Origin: Entonaema liquescens | Taxonomy: Eukaryota > Ascomycota > Sordariomycetes > Xylariales > Xylariaceae | Direction of reading: 5' to 3' | DNA length: 64,000 nt | Assembly: GCA_902805475.1 (NCBI GenBank) | Contig: CADCSX010000001.1 | Coordinates: 3,100,001-3,164,000 of the forward strand | Shown: one piece after another, positions 21,697 to 33,154 of the stretch | Position numbering within the stretch: the first letter of the stretch is position 1 | Layout of the letters: every line of letters begins with the position of its first letter | The notes under the pieces: generated by a model | What the model was told of the DNA's origin: nothing | What the model saw: only the letters and a program-made list of their open reading frames with translations | The model's database searches: none | Program-made: the position numbers and the translations under genes

Positions 21697-24600
21697 CTAA
21701 GCGGCGACTCCTCCGTTCTCCCTCTGCCTCTTAACGATGTAATACGTAATCAGGCTCTTGGGGTCGTCCTTGATGTTCTTCATGCTCTCCCAGAACCTCG
21801 CCTCGCCGAGGCGCGCGTGTAGCGCTACGCACAGCTGCACGGCGTCCATCCGAACACCGCTCTCCTTGCTCTCGAGACATCTCGTCGCGAGGCTGAGGAG
21901 ACTCGCGACATCGTTTTCGCTGGGTGTGAACGACGACCGCGAATCGACGAGCTCTTTCAGCACGTGCAGCCCCATGCTCAGGCTGCGGTGTCCCGACGTG
22001 TCCATGTCCATATTAGATAGGTTACGCGTCATCGTTACCGTGATCTCGCCCTCGTCGCCAATCGATACTAACTCGTCTGCAAGTAGCTCCAGACCGCTAA
22101 CAATGTGTGTCCGAGCGTCGTAGCGGGTGCGCGCAGCGAGTAAAGCTTGTAGCCCCCTAGACACGTGAGGTTGGAACCTCTCGCGAGACCTTTTTAGTAA
22201 CAACTTGATAGTAGCAAGGATTTGTGCTTTCACATCTTGGACCTTTTCAGGTGCAACATTGTCTAGGGGAGATTCAAGGTACTCAAAGAGCCCCAGTAGC
22301 AATGCGTCGAACTTATCATCAGCAAGGAGCAGTTTGTTATCACGGAGAAGGCTCTGCAATTTACGGAAGCCATGCACATCAAGGTTTTGCGCCTTCACAC
22401 GAGCAATACCGCTGTCGATAAGACGGGAATTTTGACGCGATTTATCGGGCGAGGCCATGGGACTACCAAGGACCTCATTTGTTTCCGCGGGGGGGTGTAC
22501 GAGATTAGCAGCATCTTCATTCACAGGCTTGTCTTCAAGTACTGGTCGCTCGACTATACCGTTCGCAGCAGGGCGAGGTGTCGGCTGGTCATCCTCCGTG
22601 AAAGGATCCTCGTAGACTTTCAGTGACTTGGACGGTGTCGGAGTCGCAGATTTATGAAGGACAGTGGCTTCTTCATCTTCGACAACTATAGGCGCTTCAA
22701 TTACCGGTACTTCAACTACTGGTGCTTTGGGGGAGGATTTGGGTGAGGGTTTGGGTGAGGCGGGATGTATCTGCGCGCTTTCCTTCAGCTGTGGGATATC
22801 CGGCACAACAAGGGTGAAATCCTCGTTCGAGTTCGCGGGGCTGCTGAAGGTGCTGCTAGAGATGATATCTCTTACGACAGGCTTAGGCTTTGCTGGACTG
22901 AGTTTCGCTGGGCTCGCTTTCGGAGATTTATGAGGCACCTCCTTTGTCGGGGTTGAAATACTAGATTCACTAGCAGTTGCCGCATGACCAGGCCTGGTTC
23001 TCGGGACTGTCCTTCTAGGAGATCCCGAAATTGTTTTTGGCGTCGCAGCCTTTTGCTTCGTGCTGTGAGGGGGACTTGTCTGCTCCCTTGAAGGTCCTTC
23101 ATGCGACCGAACGGAGTACGGGCCGGCAGTAGCAGGTCGAGGTGCGACATCTGGTCTTCTCCTAGCTGGTCGCATTGGAGCTACTGACATACCGCCGTGA
23201 GACTTCGTCGAAGTATCCGCACGGGTTCGAGTCGTAGAAGCGATGCCGTGCGAAGTTGTTGATGTGCCCGACGAGCCACCGGAAACATTTCGCGCCGGCG
23301 TGATTGAAGCCATAGCTGACCCAGGCCGAGAAGGCGGATTCCTCGTAGCAAGAGCCCTCTTCTGGGCCATCATAGTTTCTCTCAACGAAGGCTTCGAAGA
23401 CGTCATAGTACTCTTCGAAAGGCCTAGGCCCGGACGAGGGGCTGGCTCAGATCTCTTTGGCGAATTTGGATTGTTGGGGTCCTTCTGTAATAATTTCTGG
23501 GCAGTGGGCTCAAGGCCATCCATTATGCTTCGTGATCGTTAGCTAACGTTAAAATTTAGGAACTAGAAAACTCACGCCTCAGCCCTCGCTGGCCAAATTG
23601 CAGCGTACGCCCAGTATGTCGAGCGCATCTTCTCACGGACTCCAGGATTCGGATCATTTAGACCCTTCTTGATGCACTTTTCAATCATGTCCAAACCTCC
23701 GTTGTGTTCGAGATGATTCTTATGATGTGCCTCTTTCTTTAACAGCGTCTTTAACCAGCCGGTAGCGTAAATCCTTGGTTGCACATTCTTATCTTGACAA
23801 GCACCCCATATGTGCTGCATGATTCTGGCATTATAAGTAACTCTTCCAATGATGATGTCTACCGAAGCATTGGCCAATTGAGAAGCTATCTTCTTCGTGG
23901 CCGCACACAGTTTAATAAATGTCTGCATTAGTAGTTCGACCATTGGGTCGATTCCTGGCCCAAAGGCATTGGCGAGGTCTTGGACGAGAGCGCAACCTTC
24001 TTTAGACAAACTTGTTCGTAAGGAGTTGACGGCCTTGAGGATACCGTCAAGTAATGCTCGACAGCCGCCGATGAAGGCCTCAGGGAAATCCGACGGCACA
24101 TTGCCGGCAATGAGTCTTCGTAACTTCGTAACACTCTCTTCTCTTTTCAGCCAGTTCTGTTCGGTCTCCTTGCCTTCAAACCACGGGTGCATATCTCTAA
24201 ACAAATCCTCTAGTTCCCGTTGGGTGTTGACGTACGAGGGCTCGACCGACTCCGTCTTAGCTTCGGGCATCATTGGCGTTACCGGTCGTTCACTACCAAG
24301 GGACGAGACGCTCGCTGCGAGATTTTGCCGCATTTGCATCGCCGACGCAGGCCTTGATTCGGGATCCGTTCTGGTAGATGTTGGGGCCAATTCTTTTACA
24401 ATAGCCTGTTCTATTGCAGGTCGCACTTTGAAGTTCTTCAACTGCTTCTTGAGATCCGACTTCGCTCCGTTCGGCGCGTCTCTGTAGTGAAGGTTAGAGG
24501 TCATATCACATATACAGGGGGTGGAATTTTACGAACTTAAACAATTCAATCACCGTACTCTTGGTCGCATCTCGAACCATGCCGTCAGCATCTTCCAGTA

Positions 24601-25191
24601 GCTCCATCAGAGTTGGTACGTAGGCGCGGAACGGTAAGCCATGGTCCTTGTGCATCTGCAGTATATTAGCAACAAGCCTTGCGATATATGTATATAATCG
24701 CGATATCGACGAAGGATCGCGCGTACCTGCAACAGCCATTGTAGACTGCATTCTTTCGCTCTTGGGTTTTTTCCAACCATGGCAGTATTGCGCACGAATC
24801 TTTCGGCGTCTATCGGTACGTTGTTGTACATGGTGGCCATAGCTTGTATAGCTAATGTCCTTATCTTATCCTTTTGATCACCCATCTTGTCGACGATGAG
24901 CGGCAGTGTGTTCTTCGCCTCCTTAGCGAGGTACTTGGGTTCTTGCAGCGACATTCGCGTCAGGAGGTGGTTTAGCGTGGTGAAGCCAGCAGTGACAAGG
25001 ACCGAGTGCTGCGAGCTCGAAGCAAGCCGAAGGGCTTCGAAGAGTGGCGCGACGCAGACATCGGGGACGCTGTAGTGCTTGATAGCGGACTTAACGGCAG
25101 TGATGTGTTGGACTTTGGTGTCGACGGAGACGTCCTTTCTAAGGATGGTCAACAGGCCGGCGACCTGTTCTTCGGTGAGCATTTCGGCCAT
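21697..25191 (-). CDS. STU1: Stu1/CLASP microtubule-stabilising protein
   Basis: Four exons (minus): 25191-24727, 24655-24537, 24481-23576 and 23527-21697; introns of 71, 55 and 48 bp. 1,106 aa are predicted, the usual size for filamentous ascomycete Stu1. The N-terminus MAEMLTEEQVAGLL opens a TOG/HEAT domain (residues 1-about 240, with RFVRNTAMVGKNPRAKE). A second CLASP_N TOG domain spans about 290-560 (LEDLFRDMHPWFEGKE...EKMRSTYWAYAAIWP). A basic Ser/Pro/Thr-rich linker (570-800) with SRPGSAM-type patches for microtubule binding follows, then a C-terminal helical domain (880-1106). CLASPs bind plus ends and kinetochores and promote rescue. Each junction restores family sequence; the GCC codon spanning the last intron gives AIMDGLEPTAQKLL. 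No frameshift is seen. Confidence 0.93.
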
Positions 25192-26227
25192 GATCCCCGG
25201 GAAAAGTGAGGATCTGGCAGTGTGTCGTAGGTCACAAAATAAGGGAGAATTTATGTAGTCGTGCTCGTACAATCGACGTGCTTAGCAAGATGCGACGAAG
25301 TTAAGTTACGGAATCGTCGCGGTTAGGCAGATAGGGGCCTCGGTAGTTGACGAACGGTGATGTAGTAGTAGTATGGGACTGACTCAGATCCAGAAATTTG
25401 ATTTGATTTAAGTGACAAAAGTTTGCGACGACTGTTCCAGAGCTAATTTAATATCAAATATACCCAGATTGTACTTGTCGCTTTCTATCAATTCGCGTGT
25501 GGAAGAAACTTGAGTTTGTAGATTGAAAAAAAAGGGTGATAAAGCAACAATTTCTGAGTGGCTTTAACTCGTTATTTTCCTCTCATGTGTATTGTTGTTA
25601 TAATTTGTTGTAGTTGTTGATGCGGGAAATGGCCACTCTCTGCACCACGACAACGGGCTCTCAAGGGGTATCCACACCTGTGAGTGCTTTTGTGGGACCT
25701 GCACAGCACTAAAACACTTCATGAGCACTAACTGATCCCTCCTATCCATGCAGCAAGGTGATAGGCAAGAAATAGGTCTGTGACACCCCAGAGGCAGGGG
25801 CCAAGGGTCCCCATCATGGAAGGATTAGGAACCCCAATGCAGCTTAATGTCAGCGAATTGCCCCGCCAAGCAAATTGATTGAGGGGCACGACGAAGCTGG
25901 AGCTGGCAAAGGTAAACATCATCATATCGTCTATGTCCCTTAAGAGCCTCATGCGATCTACGTTTTAGTTTGCTTACATGATACCCAATTATTTATATGT
26001 CTCTTATATATCATTAATCATTAAGCTGCATTCCCTATCAGACGTATATACTATTTACTATACCACAAGCAACAAGAAATAAGTCCTTTTGAAAGTCTTG
26101 TTAGCTAGAAACATCCCCTATTAAGCGTTACAATCAACCTTGAGTCTGACCTAAACACGCATCGTAATACTTCATTAGTTAGTATAAATACATACATATC
26201 TATACTTATATATCCACTCCTCATCCC
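25192..26227. other. intergenic, divergent promoter region
   Basis: About 1 kb between Stu1 (-) and the PBSP gene (+). No coding frame is supported. AT-rich toward 26000-26220. Confidence 0.5.
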
Positions 26228-27179
26228 ATGAGTCCCCTCAACAAAAACGACACCGTCTCCGAAACCGCAACCCTCCAAATCTACCTCACCGTCTCGGAAT
26301 TTGAGAAAGACACCAGTACTCCTTTGTCCATGCCCATCCCCCCAGGAACCAGCCCAGTGCCCCAACCCGTCTTTATGCCCGGTATGTCTCACGCCGCCGA
26401 AGCTCCAACTCCAACTCCGGCTCCGACCGCCATTCCCACACGGCCCAAAGGCGACACCACCACACCGGACCACGATTCCTCCTCTTCTTCTTCTTCCGCC
26501 GACGTCGAACTCCCGCGCCTCCGCCTACACATCCAGGACATCGCGCACCCAGGGTCCTCGATATTCCTCTCTTCCGTGAACGCCGCCACCGTTCTGCGCG
26601 ACAGCATCAACGCCATCCACAAGCAACTCTACACCTCCCCTCCCCTTCCTCCCCTTCCTCCCCTTCCTCCAACCCCCACCCACGCGCTCCGTAACCCTCA
26701 TCCTGCGGGACATGGACGGCGTAGCCTACACGACGGGCTCGGACCTCGACTCCGACCACAAGGAGATCCACTTCTCGCTACGCTACATATCATCCATCGC
26801 CCCAGCGGACCGACAGGCGCACGAGATCCGCGGCGTCCTGCTGCACGAGCTCGTGCACTGCTACCAGTGGAACGGGCGGGGCCGGGCGCCGGGCGGCCTG
26901 ATCGAGGGCGTGGCCGACTGGGTGCGGCTGCGGAGCGACCTGGCGCCGCCGCACTGGAAGCGGGATCAGGTCCCCGCGAAATGGGACGTCGGGTACCAGG
27001 GCACCGCCTATTTCCTAGAGTATCTCGAGAGCCGCTTTGGCGACGGGACGGTGCGGAGGTTAAACGAGAAGCTGCGGAAAGAGACATACGAGGAGAAGCC
27101 GTTCTGGACAGAGCTAGTTGGGGGGCCGGTAGAGCAGTTGTTTGAGGATTACAAGAAGACGTTGGTAAAGGGCAAGTAG
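26228..27179 (+). CDS. PBSP-family (plant basic secretory protein-like) zinc metallopeptidase
   Basis: A single exon from ATG 26228 to TAG 27179, about 316 aa once one extra base is allowed for. The C-terminal half carries the PBSP core (PF04450): TLILRDMDGVAYTTGS, HKEIHFSLRYI, the HExxH zinc motif in HELVHCYQW (codons 26844-26858) and GLIEGVADWVRL, then GTAYFLEYLESRFG. The N-terminal half has Pro-rich low complexity, poly-Ser, a PRLRLHIQDIAHPGSSIF strand and a PLPPLPPLPP repeat. The frame changes by one base between about 26635 and 26690, inside C-rich repeats (CCCCTTCCT three times at 26642-26668, CCCCC at 26673-26677), so an extra C is likely. No secretion signal is seen, so it may be cytosolic. 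Substrate is unknown. Confidence 0.75.
26642..26668 (+). repeat. 9-bp tandem repeat x3 within the PBSP gene
   Basis: CCCCTTCCT occurs three times in a row and encodes a Pro-Leu-Pro repeat. It sits in the interval where the reading frame slips. Confidence 0.85.
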
Positions 27180-27530
27180 AAGATTAAGAAAGCCTGGTCA
27201 CTACTAAATATTACAAGGGTTACGGGCATTACAGATCAGGATTAGAACAACAACAAAAATGTTCTAGAGACTGGGCGTAAGAGCTGGCAGAATTCTTTTT
27301 TTCTTTTATCTGAGACGAGCCGTAGATACCCATTTAGTGTGCAATACTACATCTTATAAGCCAAACTTTCTACCGTCAAAAACAAATCAAGGCTCGACAG
27401 TCAAGTATGCCTGACTCATCTCTCCATATTGAAGAATCCATTACCCTGTCAATATCCGAATACCGTGCCCAAATACGCCATGCCATGAGAATATGCGAAA
27501 CGGAAGATGAAAGAGGTTCAAATATCTTTC
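27180..27530. other. intergenic, convergent 3' region
   Basis: Short gap between the PBSP gene (+) and the hypothetical membrane protein (-). Nothing is recognised beyond a T-rich tract near 27296-27310. Confidence 0.5.
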
Positions 27531-28682
27531 TTAGTTGTGTTGTGCTACACCAGCATCGCTTTCGCTTACAACGCTTCCGACTTCGGTCCAGCTTGCAGGA
27601 GTCATCATACCTTCATCGTCGCTCATAACATCGTAATGTCGGCCCTCAGTCCACGACCTGCCAGATGCAGCATCATTGCCAAGATCCTCACCCGATCCTA
27701 CTAGTGAAGCGGAGTCTGTTGGGGTCAGAGCACCTTCGCTGAAGAACTCGTCATCAGACAGAGGCGCAACAGGTGAGACTGGTAGCGGCGAGTAGAAGCT
27801 GGCAGTTGAAGCGTCGTGAGCCCAGGCCTGGATAGAGCTGTAAGCATCATTTCTGTCTTCTTGTCCAGCAGTCATGTATTCGTCAGGGCCTAGTTCTCGC
27901 TCGGATGTTGGGGCAGGTTGAGCTGATGTAGCAGGCGCGCGGTCCTCAACACTGATTAACGGCGGGATAACGTCCATAGGAGCTGGTGATAGAGTAGTAA
28001 GTTGTGGGGTTTCGCTCTTGGCACCAAGTTGTGTGCTAGCGCTGTAAATATCCGACTCGATTTCATCCTTTTCGGGGTCCACTAGGCTGTTCTCGAAGGC
28101 AATGTGTTCGTCAATTCCGTGCTCGTCAGTAAAAGGATTCGTGTAGACAGATTGAGCGAGACCTCGAGCTCCTTCTCCACGTCGTCGAAGTAAGCCATCA
28201 GTATTTTGTAGTTCGGATCCAGTTTGGAAAACAAAGGTACCCTTCTCAGCGCTATTGTCCTGTTGCATGAAATCATCGAAACTGGAACCTCTTGTCGAAG
28301 CCCGCGGGCGAGAAGCATCTGCTTTTTCCGGGTCACGGCTTTCCTTTTCCTTCTTTCCCTCGCGGACGGCATTCCAATACATTAACTCTTCTCGTTGTCT
28401 TCGACGGGTTTCATCGTCTGCATCGACGCCGGGTTCCCCTTCAACCCCAAAACCTCGGGATCGTAAGAATCCTTCGGCATCTTCGGGTCTATTGAATAGG
28501 TTCTCTCGTTCTTGTGGGCTGACGCTATCGCCGAGAGTATGGAGTGCGATGGCAATTCGACGTCGAAGATCACTTGCCATGCGCTGTAATTCGGGCGACT
28601 CGTAAACCGCTACGGCAGCTGCGACAGCAACTGTGATGGCGATGACGCCGACTGAAACGGCAGCATGGTTAATAGGTGGCAT
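27531..28682 (-). CDS. conserved fungal hypothetical protein with N-terminal membrane anchor
   Basis: A single 383-codon exon. Residues 8-27 form one hydrophobic segment (SVGVIAITVAVAAAVAVYES), followed by a short basic amphipathic region (MASDLRRRIAIALHTLGD), a charged stretch rich in Arg/Glu (DDETRRRQREELMYWNAVREG) and a long acidic, Ser/Pro/Thr-rich tail ending in a MTPASWTEVGSVVSE-type patch. No enzymatic motif is visible. The layout suggests a single-pass organelle or ER tail exposed to the cytosol. Several SDDE/SxxE sites could be phosphorylated, but that is inference. I do not recognise a named family, although the N-terminal part looks conserved in style rather than random. Coding bias and length support a real gene. 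Confidence 0.65.
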   Translation of the reverse strand: MPPINHAAVSVGVIAITVAVAAAVAVYESPELQRMASDLRRRIAIALHTLGDSVSPQERENLFNRPEDAEGFLRSRGFGVEGEPGVDADDETRRRQREELMYWNAVREGKKEKESRDPEKADASRPRASTRGSSFDDFMQQDNSAEKGTFVFQTGSELQNTDGLLRRRGEGARGLAQSVYTNPFTDEHGIDEHIAFENSLVDPEKDEIESDIYSASTQLGAKSETPQLTTLSPAPMDVIPPLISVEDRAPATSAQPAPTSERELGPDEYMTAGQEDRNDAYSSIQAWAHDASTASFYSPLPVSPVAPLSDDEFFSEGALTPTDSASLVGSGEDLGNDAASGRSWTEGRHYDVMSDDEGMMTPASWTEVGSVVSESDAGVAQHN

Positions 28683-31113
28683 AGCGTAAATGTTCCCAAA
28701 GAAATGGAATGACTAAGTAGAAGGAGGGGAAATGGTGCTATGAAAGATGGGGATATTTGTATGAAGCTATCTGAGAAAGTGGATTGGTAGGATAAGATTA
28801 ATGATGATGGCCTAATTTACAGGATCGAATAGCATGCAAACGCTGAAAAGAAACAAGCTTGGAAGCTTGCGTGGTTCGTTGATTCCTAATTATACGCGTT
28901 ATTCGCCACAAGGAATTAGGACTCGAGCCACCAGCAGGCAGTCACGTTTGTGATCCGCAGTCGATTTTCGACGTGGGGTCAAGCCAAAAGTAGTTGTACA
29001 TCAAATAGACAAATACCTTAAGGTAGACAAATAGACAAATGACCGAATGACTTTCTGGTTTCACTTACCCTTGGCCATAACGGGAACAGGCATGCTTTAA
29101 AGCCGTATGCCTATTGGAAGGGACATAAATGCCCTTATAAACTAGTTTTCCGTCTTCGGGATCTTATACAGAAGGCGAAAAGAATAAAAAATAAAAAATA
29201 AGAAAGAAAGATGAGAAAATGAAAATGAATAGAGAGGGGAAGAGAATGAGAATAAGAATAAGAAGAGGAGAAGAAATGGGGGTGACCTGAATGTGATGGG
29301 TAACTGCAACGGAGCAGTACAACGAGGCCGCGTTCCTAATAAGGTTCGGGTTTGCAGGGCGAAGTAAGTCAAAGGTAGGTAAGTACGGTAACTGGGTAAA
29401 GTACCCCCAAAGCTCAAGGCAAGGCACAATCGGGGTCTCTCAACTCAACGCCTCATTGCGTAATGGGGTCATAGACCAATAAGCTACTCCATGGTTTGAG
29501 GCAGGCAGACCTGGGCGGCAAAGGGTACGTAGGTACTCTCTTACTTACTAAAGAGGCAGCCTCGAGCCTTCAATGTTGCGATTGAGAGACAAATTCCCAC
29601 TATTCAAAATTATTTAATAGATTAACTATAGCTTTTATAATTGGAAACTTTCAGTAACATAGGACGTGCATGCCTTAGTTACTTCTACTGACTGCTTAGG
29701 GATCCACTAGGTTAGCTGAAAGCATTGAACTCATTTGGTAAAAGAAAGATGCCCTCTTAACCTTACCTACCTAGATACCTAGCGACATGTACTATCTCCA
29801 TAGTGGGGTAAATACAAGCCCCGCTTGAGGATGTACAATACTATGGTACATGAACTTTACCTGTTAGGCGGGTTGAGTGTAGGTACCTAGGTATCTGTTT
29901 CTTAGGCGTGCCCTTTTCTATCTTCATCAAGTCTACCATTACACAAGAGCCTCCACGAAGTTACGACTGTTAGATTCGGTCCCTTGCATGGAGTTGGAGT
30001 TATCTATCTACCGTAACCAGTCCCGGCAATCAGATGCGTTTGTATCACCAATTTCAGATCAACAATACCTATAGATCTAGTTATATGAAACATTTAACAC
30101 GGTAAAGTCAAGCCGCACTCTCAACTACCTCAACTACCTCCTATTAGCACCAGCCGTATAGTTAATATTCATCATAATTCAATAGCCTTTTCTCAAAACA
30201 CTAAACGTATAACGAGATGTGCTTCGTCCAAACTTACGAGAACTCCAATCGAAACAAAATAGAGCATAGCATAGCTTCTCATGTCTCGTATCGTGGAGGC
30301 CTCGGATTGCTCGGATATCATCCGAATTTAATTGATCATTAGCGAAAGCTTGGCGGCCTCGTTAGACAAGCTGACCCAGAAAATGATCGATGCAAGGTAC
30401 CACTAACAGAAACGGAAGAACCTCTTATTGCGCCTCCTAGAAAGACTACCTGCATATGAAATTCCTCGTAAGCCCTCTCGGAGTTAATTCACCCCTTATA
30501 GAACGTAGGCTGACTCGTTAAACATGGGATTTTTCTTATGACCCTCTCGAGTCAATGTTTTAATGAACTAGCTCTGAGTATGAGCTTAACATTAGGTAGT
30601 TATGTTTCTACTTTATAAATATACCTAAGTACCTATATATATTATACAATCAAGTAAATCTCGACTATCCCCTCCTCGGTAAGAACAAATGAAAGTACCT
30701 ACATACTAACAATTAAACTCTTCAAGTTAGTATAGTCAGCGTGCACATAAGATTCATAATATTTTGACACGATAACTTCTAAACTCATCAAGCGTCGAGT
30801 CTCATGAGGAGGACTACTACGATCCAGAAGAGAAACAATATCTAACCAAAGGATCTGACAACGTATATAGATCTCACCATTCTTGGATTTAAATATAATC
30901 CTAGCTCTTAGGAGTAGTCACGCCCGTTCAAGATACTTCTGAAATCTACTTAGACCCATAAGAGCGAGTCACCAACCTAGAGGTCTTGTTCTTTCCTTTG
31001 AGCGCATCCTTAAACTAATGAACCCAAGGAACCAAGCTCGGCTCACTATGATTATCCTATTATACGAGTTGCGCGCGTTATGACTTGGGGAATGTCCGTC
31101 TTCGCTCTCGATA
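28683..31113. other. gene-poor AT-rich stretch with A/G-rich tract
   Basis: About 2.4 kb without a supported gene. It has many TA steps, repeated TACCTA/TAGGTA motifs (for example TAGGTACCTAGGTA at 29880-29893) and the low-complexity tract at 29170-29280. It could be a mutated repeat region, but no parent element is visible. Confidence 0.45.
29170..29280 (+). repeat. A/G-rich low-complexity tract
   Basis: About 110 bases are almost free of C, built of GAAAA, AATAAAA and GAGAA steps. The opposite-strand open frames through it (Phe/Ser/Leu runs) are artefacts of composition. Confidence 0.75.
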
Positions 31114-31726
31114 TCAGGAGTGCCTCGCAAGGTTATCCCTTGTTCCGAACCACAAGCACTTATGTTCCAACTTTATATAAGGAGGGGTTGATATACCCCA
31201 TAATAGGAAAGCCGAGTTAGCTTCATCTCCAGGTCCGAGGTCGAGGAGCCTTTGTAGAAGAATTTCCTTATCTCTCCAACTTAGTCCTGCCGCTGTGATG
31301 ATCGCTTCCCTGACGCTCAAGATCGTCGTCTTCTGGAAAAACTCGCCGATCGCCTTCATGCACGCCTGCACCTAGTCGTCACGTTAACGGCCGCTCGCCA
31401 CCCCTTTCGTCCTCAAGGTATGAACAACCACGACGATAAGAATCTCTTGAAGTGGGAGTCGGCGTCGTCCAGCGCCACGAACTCCAGGCCACGGTCACGC
31501 CCACATCCACGATAAGGACTAGCAGAAGTCTTATCACGTCTCCAAGCTCGAGATAGCGCGAGGTTATAATTTGCGAGGCGCGCACGACTCTCCTGTCGCA
31601 CAAGCGGCGGCACCAACTCCAATTCATTGGCTCAGATGCCAGTTTCCCCGCCATCGCGATCCTTAGCCAGACGGAAGTAAGTATCATTGCTAGGAATGGT
31701 GGTGATGGGAAATTTTCCCTTCCCAT
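31114..31726 (-). pseudogene. possible gene relic, broken frames
   Basis: The minus strand here is more GC-rich than its flanks and carries protein-like pieces in different frames. One piece (31622-31413) includes ELVPPLVRQESRARLANYN and FVALDDADSHFKRFL. Another (31371-31114) reads QACMKAIGEFFQKTTIL and LSWRDKEILLQRLLDLGPG. Stops and frame changes separate them, and no splice pair joins them well. I do not recognise a family. It may be a decayed gene, or a real gene damaged by the same indel errors seen elsewhere. Confidence 0.25.
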
Positions 31727-32568
31727 TATGTGTCTGAGGGTATGGGATGTGATACTGGAAGCGCTGTCGTGGGACGTGGCGTCGCGCGTCTAAGTGACCG
31801 TGCCATTATAGGGGTAAGGTCGTAGTTGGGTAGGAATTCCACACTGACTCCTATCCACAGGAGAGATTCGCTCAGAGCACGTTGCGCCCTTCTTATCTTG
31901 TCTGATATGACGGGGTCCTACCTAATATCTGCAATTACTGCACTGCAGCTTTCAATGACGTTCGTAACATCGTCCCTGGATACCCCAATAGTCCCCATGC
32001 AACTCGGGCCTATTGTAAGGAGCGAATCGCTAGGCCTCGGGACTTGTTGGACGACTGGATTATGCGGTTAATGGCATGCCCTACCTATGCGTCGTCTAAT
32101 TAGCACATGTGACAACTTTTACTCGACGTCCCGGTGGAAAGTCTGGTTCGCCATGCAGCTATCGATGATCTAGGAAGCTTAGATGGACGAAGCGGACCGG
32201 GAACTCGGACTTCATGTGAATATGTCGAATCGCCCAGATCCGATTCGTCAACGGCGGGACTACCTGTCACGAGCAACCTAACTCCGATGGCAAGATGCGA
32301 TGTGGTGGATGTGAGTGTAAAAAATAGGAACAGTAGTAATATTTTTATGGTCTTTTTTATCTCTTTTACTTCTTTGTTTAGTTCAGTTTCTGCCCACGTG
32401 CGTCTGCTGTTGGTAAGTTTAGGGGGGTTTTCTTGTTCCACGCATTGGTCACGAAATCAACAATTGATTCGTCTTTCCCCCCTCCAAACACCCTCGCCCG
32501 TCCAATTGGATCCGAAGTCGTACCATCCCACTTCCTCCCCTCCCCCCCCTTTCTCATGTGCGGTGCTA
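31727..32568. other. intergenic, nothing supported
   Basis: Small open frames on both strands (31826-32071, 32100-32583) overlap each other and show no motif. Confidence 0.4.
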
Positions 32569-33154
32569 TTACAGCCGGGGTAGCACAAGCTGATGGGCGG
32601 AACCAACAATGCTAATAAGCTTTTCTCTCCCGCCCCAGCCGAATATCGCATCTATTATAATCCTCAGCCCAAATCTTCGTATTACCCCATCTCCCCCCAA
32701 ATTAAGAACATGACCAAATCTGCATTGCGCTGTGTACCCTCGCGAGGACGTCCCGGCGCCGTTGAAATGGGAAATAAGGCGGGCGGGCAGCAGCAAGCGA
32801 GGGATGTCTCCATATATCTTTAGTGCGACGAAGTACTCGCGGCCGAGCTGGTCGACGACCTCGTCGATGTGGACAGGCCGGAATCGGTGCGCGAGATCCC
32901 CGGTGCCTTTGCGCCACGCGTGCGCTCACTAGATTTCGCGTGTTAGTCGGCGGTTGTGTAAGGTGGATAGATATATAATAACTATGAATAAAAAACTACG
33001 ATAGGCCAGCATTTGCGGCGTGTAATAAAAAAAACTAAACTTACTATGAGGCTCTGTCGCTGTGGAGCTGGCACTTCCATTTGCCGTTTCCGGTCATGAT
33101 GGTGAAGCTCAGAGGCTTGGTGTCGACGATCTGCTTGATATCTACGGAAGGCAT
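32569..33154 (-). CDS. small hypothetical protein, spliced, frame broken once
   Basis: Exon 1 (33154-33045) encodes MPSVDIKQIVDTKPL and SFTIMTGNGKWKCQLH. A good intron follows (32929-33044, GTAAGT, CTAACAC branch, TCTAG). Exon 2 opens with YER but then continues one base off, in a frame with very strong G/C-ending codons: HAWRKGTGDLAHRF, RPVHIDEVVDQLGREYFVAL. A single missing C near 32917-32923 would join the frames. The GC3 bias identifies the true frame to about 32780; the rest of the frame to 32569 is less convincing, so the real 3' end may be nearer. No family is recognised. Predicted size is at most 156 aa. Confidence 0.45.

Noticed and set aside
22664..24487. Several plus-strand frames of 60-196 codons
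   Set aside because: They lie antisense to Stu1 exons and show no protein features of their own.
26698..27087. Minus-strand Arg/Pro/Ser-rich frame opposite the PBSP gene
   Set aside because: It is antisense to the HExxH-bearing exon in GC-rich DNA, and its composition is a shadow of that exon.
29142..29429. Two overlapping minus-strand frames with Phe/Leu/Ser runs resembling membrane segments
   Set aside because: They arise from translating an A/G-rich low-complexity tract. The hydrophobicity is compositional.
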